Assembly (NCBI RefSeq): GCF_036324505.1
Contig: NC_086350.1
Span: 12,818,032 to 12,882,031 of the forward strand
DNA from: Eleginops maclovinus
Taxonomy: Eukaryota > Chordata > Actinopteri > Perciformes > Eleginopidae
Direction of reading: 5' to 3'
DNA length: 64,000 nt
Under the pieces are notes generated by a model that worked only from the letters and a program-made list of their open reading frames with translations, was not told the origin of the DNA and ran no database searches. Of the stretch, positions 42,671-64,000 are shown piece after piece; position 1 is the stretch's first letter, and every line of letters begins with the position of its first letter. A program made the position numbers and the translations under genes.

Positions 42671-44654
42671 TTTTGCTTTTGATAAACCTTTAATCTTGAT
42701 ATATTGGTTACAGCTTTTTCTTACACTGTTCAGCAACACAGAAACACCGATGACCCACCCTGGGCTATTTTGATGTATTGAAAGTCTGATTACAAAACTC
42801 ATCCCACCACTGGCACTGTAGCTTTTGTTGTGTTAACTGTGTGAACGTAAAGAGAACCAACCAGAAAGTATGATGCTCCTTTTTATCAAGCTCAATTCAT
42901 TATGTTGGTGATCAAATGTAACTGAGTGATGGAGAGGCTTTACCGCGATGTTGCCACGATTTGTTGCCACCTTGTAGTTTCTCTTCAAAAGTGGGAGTTG
43001 TTGTCTTCAGAATTACAACTTGCAGTCTTGCGTTCATTTTTTTACCCCACTTGAATGCTGCAGAAATTCTTGAAATATACTGTTTTCAATCTCAGGAGAA
43101 TGGTGGTTGAGGTCATGGGGAGAGCAAGATAGCTTTTATACCCAAGCAAATGTTGGTGTTTTGAGGCTGTTTGCTAGCTAGCAGCTGTTAACTGTAATGT
43201 TGTCAGCATGCTTCAAATCAGCATACTCATAAAATTGAAATTAGAATTTAAGGAGGACAATTGCAGACAGGTTCTGTAACTGCAGACCATTTCTTTAACT
43301 TTCCAAAAGCATCAATCTGTCAAGCAATGCCCAGTTCATGCAGTGAAGGGCCAGGTGTGTGAAAGTAAGAAGAGTAAGCAGGGTTTTATCTTCTACTAAG
43401 AGTGCAACATGGTTGTGCTGAGTGCTAAGCAATCAATCCACGGATTAGTTTGAGCTGTTACTGGTGGGGGCTGGATTAACACACATTACCTTTACTAGCT
43501 AGTAAAAAAGAATACAATAAGTTTATTATAACCTGCCAAACGGATTTTCACCTAAAGAGTAGCAGGTGCAGATCAGTTGTGCTGCAGTAGGATCTGTGAG
43601 AAAGGTATGCCCAACATTTTTTTTGCTTAAATATAAGCTTGTTAAATGTAAGAATCAATTTGTTAGAGACTTCTGTGTGTGCTTAAGCTCAGCTTTGTAG
43701 CATTGATTGAGTTGTAACTGACTAAAAAGGAGCTAGATTTGTTGGCTACATCTGCAGTTGAAAAAGGGGGAACAAGTCTCTTCATAAAGTAAAATGACTC
43801 CTTTGTCTCAGCACAGAGGATGCACAGTGTTTTGGGTGACTTTTCCAGATGGCTGACACATGCTCATTTGCTTTCCAGCTGCTATCAGTCTCTTTTTCAC
43901 AGTAAGGTGATCCTCACTTGTGATCCCAGCTGTATCTTTGCAGCAAATTCCAGGGTATCAGCAGTCCAACACTCAGCGTCTTTTGTTTTGGACCCAACTT
44001 TACCCCATTTGGAAAGCACTACCACATGCCATACACAAGAGAATAAAACCTTCACGCACAGATATAAGAGTGAAAAAATAAACAAATATTACATTTTTAC
44101 GATTTGTTTCCTTAAAAATAGTCTTCTTTAGGGTGTGTTTCTTACACATTGTTGCTAACCTCAGCATGCAAGAGCTCTTAGTCGGTCAGTGCACTCTTTG
44201 CAGAGGAAATCTAAAATCCCTCTACCATTTAGATAAGACTGTCAATTGCTGTCAGATCCCACAGCCAAGAATGAATCTGCTTTGCAAAACCCAGTGAATA
44301 TGCCCAAACTTGTCCTTGCATTTCAACAGTATTGATTGATGATATCAACTGCTTTTCTAAGCAGATTGGGAGATTTATTGTAGAATGCAAACTCCTTTTT
44401 TTCTCCCCTCACCTGATGCCTTTCTTACAATCTTAACCTACGTATTTGGCAAACAAACATCCAATACAGCACCCAAAGGGCTCACTCATATTATTCTCAA
44501 AAACCCTGGGTTGCTGGGCATTTTACTTCCTCTTGCTTAATTCTCCCTGTGTCTGTCTGATTCAGTCATTCTTTTGCATTAGGCACATACCTTTCCCACA
44601 ATACTTTTCTTTTCATTTTCCAACTCCTTGTTTTTGCACCTGGAAAAATGTTGT

Positions 44655-45001
44655 CACAATGCAGCAGGCTGACAAAGAACTGAAGCCCTGGTTTCACACA
44701 GGCAACTGTCAGCCAGTATAATTTTAACACAATGGAGGGTAGACGGAAAAAAAACTTTTTCTAAAGCATTCAATTGGAACCTTGCAGCTCAAATAAAACC
44801 AAGTCGGGAGGACTCGCATATACCGCAAGCATGAAGGGTGTATGAAAGGAGAGCTGGAGGATGCAGGGTTTGAGCATAGACAGGCCTCACAGCGATATAC
44901 AGCAGTGCTGACACCCATGCAGCTGGATTCTTGCTTTTATCATCACAACTGAAGGCAAAGCAAATGCATTGGAGGGAAAGGATTTTAGGCACAGACATAA
45001 A
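44655..45001. repeat. Low-copy repeat, unit A, copy 1
   Basis: It begins TGCAGCAGGCTGACAAAGAA and continues, after about 100 bases absent from the second copy, with CTCAAATAAAACC, GAAAGGAGAGCTGGAGGAT, GAGCATAGACAGGCCT and TTGCTTTTATCA. All recur in order at 45237-45497. Confidence 0.7.
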
Positions 45002-45029
45002 ATCTCACTATAAAATGCAGTGCAAACAT

Positions 45030-45170
45030 GTTGTGAAACACATTGCACTGAATGCCATGTAATACCTTTTGAACATTGTACTAGTTATATTTAGATTGAG
45101 GGGGAAATTATTGCTGCTGTGATTAGCTTCCCCATGTGGTACCATCTAAAGAACATAAACCACAATTCAG
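45030..45170. repeat. Low-copy repeat, unit C, copy 2
   Basis: Partner of 42551-42670. It lies between the two copies of unit A. Confidence 0.6.
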
Positions 45171-45236
45171 TGTCTTGGCAGCCCACACACTTTATCTGAG
45201 GAATGACTTTTAATTCTGTTTTCACAAAATATCTGC

Positions 45237-45497
45237 AATATGCAGCCGGCTGACAAAGAACTGAAGCATCAACAGCTCAAATAAAACCAGGAAGGGAAGA
45301 TTTAGGCATGTACAGCACAGAAGGCATGAAGGTTGTTTGAAAGGAGAGCTGGAGGATCGAGGGATGAGCATAGACAGGCCTTACAGCGATACACAGCGGC
45401 GTTGACATCCATGCAGATGGATTTTTGCTTTTATCAACACAACCGAAAGCAAAGCAAATATGTCGGAGAGAAAGGTTTATTTGGCGTAGACATTAAA
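45237..45497. repeat. Low-copy repeat, unit A, copy 2
   Basis: Same orientation and order of shared words as 44655-45001, but about 100 bases shorter owing to a gap after GACAAAGAACTGAAG. No terminal repeats, poly(A) tail or coding capacity were seen. Confidence 0.7.
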
Positions 45498-59465
<13,968 letters not shown>

Positions 59466-62400
59466 TTCAATATTCTTTCGTACACTGTTGCCATCTGAAT
59501 TGTTGTGAAGTATAACATAGCTTAGTACAAATACTCATGTACTTATTTACTTTCCACCCCTTGCCATGGGACTGGTAATATACCGAATTAGTTTTTCATT
59601 CTTCCATCCAAACACTCTAATATTCTTTATTATTTTTGACATCCAGCTAGAAATCCATTGGACTTTATTGTAACAGCCCTAATCCCCTGCTTCCTTTGTT
59701 TGATGAAAAATAGCCCGGGGCTTTCCAGGGGTTCATCCTTCAGCTCCAGATCCACCATCCAGCCCCTGAGCACCTGTTACTGTAAAGGCCGCTTCTCCTC
59801 TGCATCTAATAAACAGCTCCAACTCTTGATCCCCTCACATGGCTCGCAGGCCACTTTTCATCCCTAACATCTGTGCTTCCCCGAGCATTTCCAAAAATCC
59901 CCTTGGCAGTTGAGTGATCTTTCTCAGCTGTTAGCGTGCCCTCGGGCCAGGGCAGCCTTGCTATGTTCTCCAGCTGCAGGCTTTGCTATGGTCATGGGGC
60001 CCCACTGAAGGGCACTATTGTCCATTCATGGGGTTCACTGTGTGAGAGGTCAGATGAGGGAGAGCCAGCTCTGGGGCCTGGCAGGAAATGAAGGTGGAGC
60101 GGCAGTTTGGGCGATATGTGGGGCTTGAGCCTGAATAAATAAAATAGTCCAAATAAGCTCAGAATAAGTTGAGTCACTATTTTATACGGCAAGAGAGTGT
60201 AACGCTTAAAGCTATGCTGATTGATGGATAAAATAATCTTTATCCAAAGTAATTTGTGCTTGGACAAAAACTTAAAACGTCTAACTTCTCTTAAGTTGGT
60301 GTAGTGTCAATTGTGTGAAAAGAGAAGTTGACACACGCTGTGACTGAGAAGCAAGAGCGCCTCACAGATGTGCAGATAAATCTTAATTTCTCACCCACTT
60401 AAGCAATTCAGTCAGCTTCAGAGGCTGCTTCCAGCCAAAGGCACCTCTCAGGATCCAGAGAAACTGCAGAACAAATTGGAGAACAAACAGTCACACTGGG
60501 TCATTCACATTATCCTTTATCTGAAAAGCCAAGGACCTCTGGAGGTGGGCTGGCTGCACCCAACACTGAACAATAACACACATGTTGTGATACTCGGCTG
60601 ATTTTTTTTAAACTGCATTTCTCACACAAATCTTTTAAAAGACCTTCTCAGAGTTCTCCAACAAGAAGGAGCTAAAGTGGTGTTACAGCGGTCAAAGTAG
60701 TCAGCAAAGACAAGTCAAAAGGCTTTGTGTTGAGACTGAAAATATTAGCCTCAGTTGAAATACAGGGCACTATCTATAGCTGTGCTGCATATTCCAATAG
60801 CTCTGTCAAGCTCAAGTACCCCTTTCTCTCGCTGCTTAGATAAATGTGATAACCTTCATCGAATTGTTCACTTTTTCCCCCTGACGCACATGTGAATTCA
60901 CACAAGACAAATCTGTGTTGGAATCTCTCACTACAACCTAGGGATAGCACTACAAAACTCACTATATGTGGGACTAGTTTGCCATCTTGTACTGAGGGTG
61001 TGAATGAGTATACTCAATAAAGTGGACTCAAAGTATCTCACACTTGAAAACTAGTGTACAACCAATTAATAATTACTAAACACTGTATACACTCATGCAT
61101 TGCATGGGCAGGATGAGACAGCAATGCGATTTATATAAGTTGATAGAAAGCGAACAGAAAAGTAAAAATGACAAGCAGACAGAGATAAAAAAAAACCGAA
61201 AGTAGCCCGTTTTAATTTATGTATTCCCAAGAATCTCTTCCATAACACTATGTTTCTCAACTGAATTTACATATATACATGTACACATGCAACATATCTT
61301 CAACAAAGCCGGTGTAATAATATCAAATCATCTCGGTTTGCTTCCAACTCTCACTGAATTCCCTATTTGTAGTGAAGCTTTCAATGCTTAAAAAGTGTGG
61401 TAGAGATACCATAGGCTTTCATGTAAAAGATGAGTAGGAAGATTCTCCCCTCAGAAGGTAGATACATTTTTCTCAAAATGCAGCTAATTATTTCTTTTCA
61501 AGCGTCTCCTTTTCAGTAGCAAACAAAAGATGAATTTAAAAAGAGAGAGGGATCCCTCCATTACGGGAAAAGAAAACTGAGGAGGCTTGAGGGAATTTTT
61601 CAAAGCCCTTACGAAGCTTAACGAGAGGCGAAAATGAGAAAGAGGAAAAAAGCAATTGCTTTTAAACAATGCATCATTGCTGTCTATTTTCTTGTTGTAC
61701 CAAACAAGGTCACACATTTTCAGGCTTGAATAATGAGGGACCATCTTTGAAAAGAGAAACACAGACCACAAAATACTGAGGTAATGCTTCCACATCAGCT
61801 GCAGTATTTCTTTGTTTTGTCTTTTCTCTCCACTGAACAGTGAAGAGAAAAGAGTAACAATTTGGATTCAGACAATAACAGACTAAAAGTGATGATCCAG
61901 AAAGAGGTGTGGAGGGTGGAGGGGGCGACACGGACATGGGTGTTGAGGGATTAGGGGCCAAAAGGGTGTCTGAACGGCAGACCAACTGACCTTGCTCTTC
62001 ACTGGGGTGGCAACTTGTAATCAGGGGCAATTATAAAGGCCTCTTGGCCAGAAATCACCTAATCCTGTTGTGGGAGTGGGAGCCAAATGTAATTATGGCA
62101 CTCTGGTACACTGACCCTGCTTCTGGCGGAACTAAGTCCAGAAACCTACCAGAGCGATCCAAACCGCCAACTTTAGCTCAGTCCAGGGCAGACGACCAAA
62201 GTACTCTCATTTAGTCGGAAAGAGAGAACCACCTGTTTCCTGCAGCTACTGCTCCTTTATTCCCCTGACATGGAGCTAATCAGGGCTCTGCATAATGTGA
62301 TATCGTGTATATGTGGCATGGATGGAAACTTATGTGGGTAAAAAAAAATCAAGTTTGATATTGTTTTTGGGAACATAAATCTATTTTTGCCCTTTCATTG

Positions 62401-64000
62401 GAGATGTTTTGTTTTTCAGCTTCTCAAATTACACACATACATTTACAGAGACATTTCAAACAAAACCAATTCATTTTAATCAATACAGCGAGTCTTTCAA
62501 GGTTTCAAGGTTTCAAGGTCTTGCTAGTATAAGAGCTTTTGTGTAGAATTCAACTTTGGCGATCTTTGACATGCTAATTTAGTCTGATTGCTAACTGTCT
62601 TGACAGCGCTGACCTTAGAAAGAATGGAGAATGAGGGACCCTGAAATTCATTAGTGAGACAGAAGTCAAATACCCAAGTTCATCGCATAAAAATGTTTGT
62701 TTGAAAGAATTAGGCTGGTGATATTCTGTATTTTCTTACTGCAGACATCCCCACCTCCCAGGAAACCAATAAACCCAACAAATTCAATGATCCCACTAAC
62801 AAGCAGCCAAAGCTATGGCTTATTCATGTATACCATAAACCTCCTTTATGATCTAAAAACCATATACGGTCTATGGTGGAAACCTGTGAGATTGAGGGCA
62901 TGTTTCTTAGTTATCAATTAACAGTCCCTAATAAAGGCATCTGTTTTAACTACTGTTTAAAAAACGTTTGTTAAAACTACAGCGTCCAGTTCTTTTTGAG
63001 GATTAAGTATTTTCTTTCCAAATGTAAGAGTGTATATCCACAACCTGTTTTAAAAAATGTTCATCTTCAGCAGTAACAAATGACCTGAGGGTCACAGACA
63101 TGCTCACAAAAACTGTTGGTTTGCGATGCGTTGATGATAAGCAACATAAAGACTATCCACAGCTTATTCTGACAGATGCTGTATATACACTTTTATATGA
63201 GAGTAGCAAATACCTGCAGAATAAATTAATTTTGAGTTCCCAGATGAATGCCCACGTATTCCCTCATTTCACATTTTGACATCATCCCTTGTACCTACAT
63301 ATATTTATTAGTAATCGGTCATGGTGATGTGAAGAAATATATTGTATTTAATAAAGATATTTGCCATAAGCATGGTGACACATAGAAGAAGTTGGACTCC
63401 AGTTCTCAATGTAAACACAGGGAACACATGTACACAACGAACATAAACACACAAACAAAAGTCCTGCAACAAGCATACTTAAATATAAAGCTCCTATACA
63501 TGCAAACCCTTACATTACTAGAAAAAGAAATAAAGCAAGGGTGCATTGAGGTAAGTCTCTAGTCTGTGGAGCAGCTGCTCATCAATATGCGAGTCAGCCT
63601 GCAAAGATTAAGTCTTAAAGTCACATGGCCAACCCCATTCCCAACGTCTAACTTTAGCAATAGATTGATCACTCAACGTAATGAGCTCTGACCATCAGTA
63701 ATGACTGCGGCTTTTACTTCCTCACTGACTTCCTCCCATTGACGGAGGGTTCCTTTTTACTCACAAGAGAGAGACACCAAACTTTGAATTCAAAGCACAT
63801 TTCTTTACCACCACATTGAGGTTTAATACTTATACATTTTCTTTTTTACATCAGTGCGTCAGTTTATCATCAATGTTCCTGTGTCAGAAGCGCGTTCAAG
63901 CACTTCATTTTTTATGTTATTGACCAAAGAAGCCTCATGATTATTTAATGTTTTAGGGAAAATGTACTTTTCTCTTATTCCTCTCAGGTGCAATTAAAGG
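59466..64000. other. Gene desert, fourth part
   Basis: No exon, RNA gene or mobile element could be supported. A triple 8-bp repeat (62495-62518) is noted separately. Confidence 0.6.
62495..62518. repeat. Triple TTTCAAGG tandem repeat
   Basis: Three exact head-to-tail copies of TTTCAAGG, ending in TCAAGGTC, which resembles the extended half-site bound by NR5A/ERR receptors. Confidence 0.9.

Overview
The window is vertebrate nuclear DNA, most likely from a teleost fish with a fairly compact genome. It shows spliced genes with GT-AG introns (many of 80-150 bp), long CA/GT and CTGT microsatellites, and interspersed repeats of types I recognise from teleost genomes. Nothing prokaryotic, viral or plasmid-like is present. 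The species cannot be named from the sequence alone.

Layout. (1) 1-2150, plus strand: at least two exons of a noncoding transcript ending at a poly(A) signal. Position, strand and AAGATGR motifs in its last exon point to the fish counterpart of CHASERR, the lncRNA just upstream of CHD2 in vertebrates. (2) About 2840-21600, plus strand: the complete chromatin remodeller CHD2. I could join 38 coding exons in frame into a protein of about 1812 residues; two of its introns use GC donors. (3) 21600-22375: a short gap between convergent gene tails. (4) About 22375-34900, minus strand: the complete RGMA gene in four coding exons (about 449 residues). These include a 14-base first coding exon at 34298-34311 lying 4 kb upstream of the next one, inside CpG-enriched sequence that is the likely promoter. 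(5) About 34900-64000: a gene desert with no supported exon. It holds a low-copy repeat cluster (42.5-45.5 kb), a perfect (GT)116 tract, a (GTCT)n tract of about 215 bp, and several stretches that look like candidate regulatory elements.

The CHASERR-CHD2-RGMA order and orientation match human 15q26; the paralogous pair CHD1-RGMB sits on human 5q. CHD2 is a nuclear ATP-dependent nucleosome remodeller, and CHASERR is reported to restrain CHD2 expression in cis. RGMA is an unrelated GPI-anchored neogenin ligand and BMP co-receptor. Its linkage to CHD2 is ancient synteny, and the desert behind it is where distal RGMA (and perhaps NR2F2-side) enhancers would be expected. I found no wholly new system. 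The points most worth checking are the CHASERR assignment, the RGMA micro-exon, the two GC-AG introns, the UG-repeat in the RGMA 3' UTR and the 42-45 kb repeat cluster.
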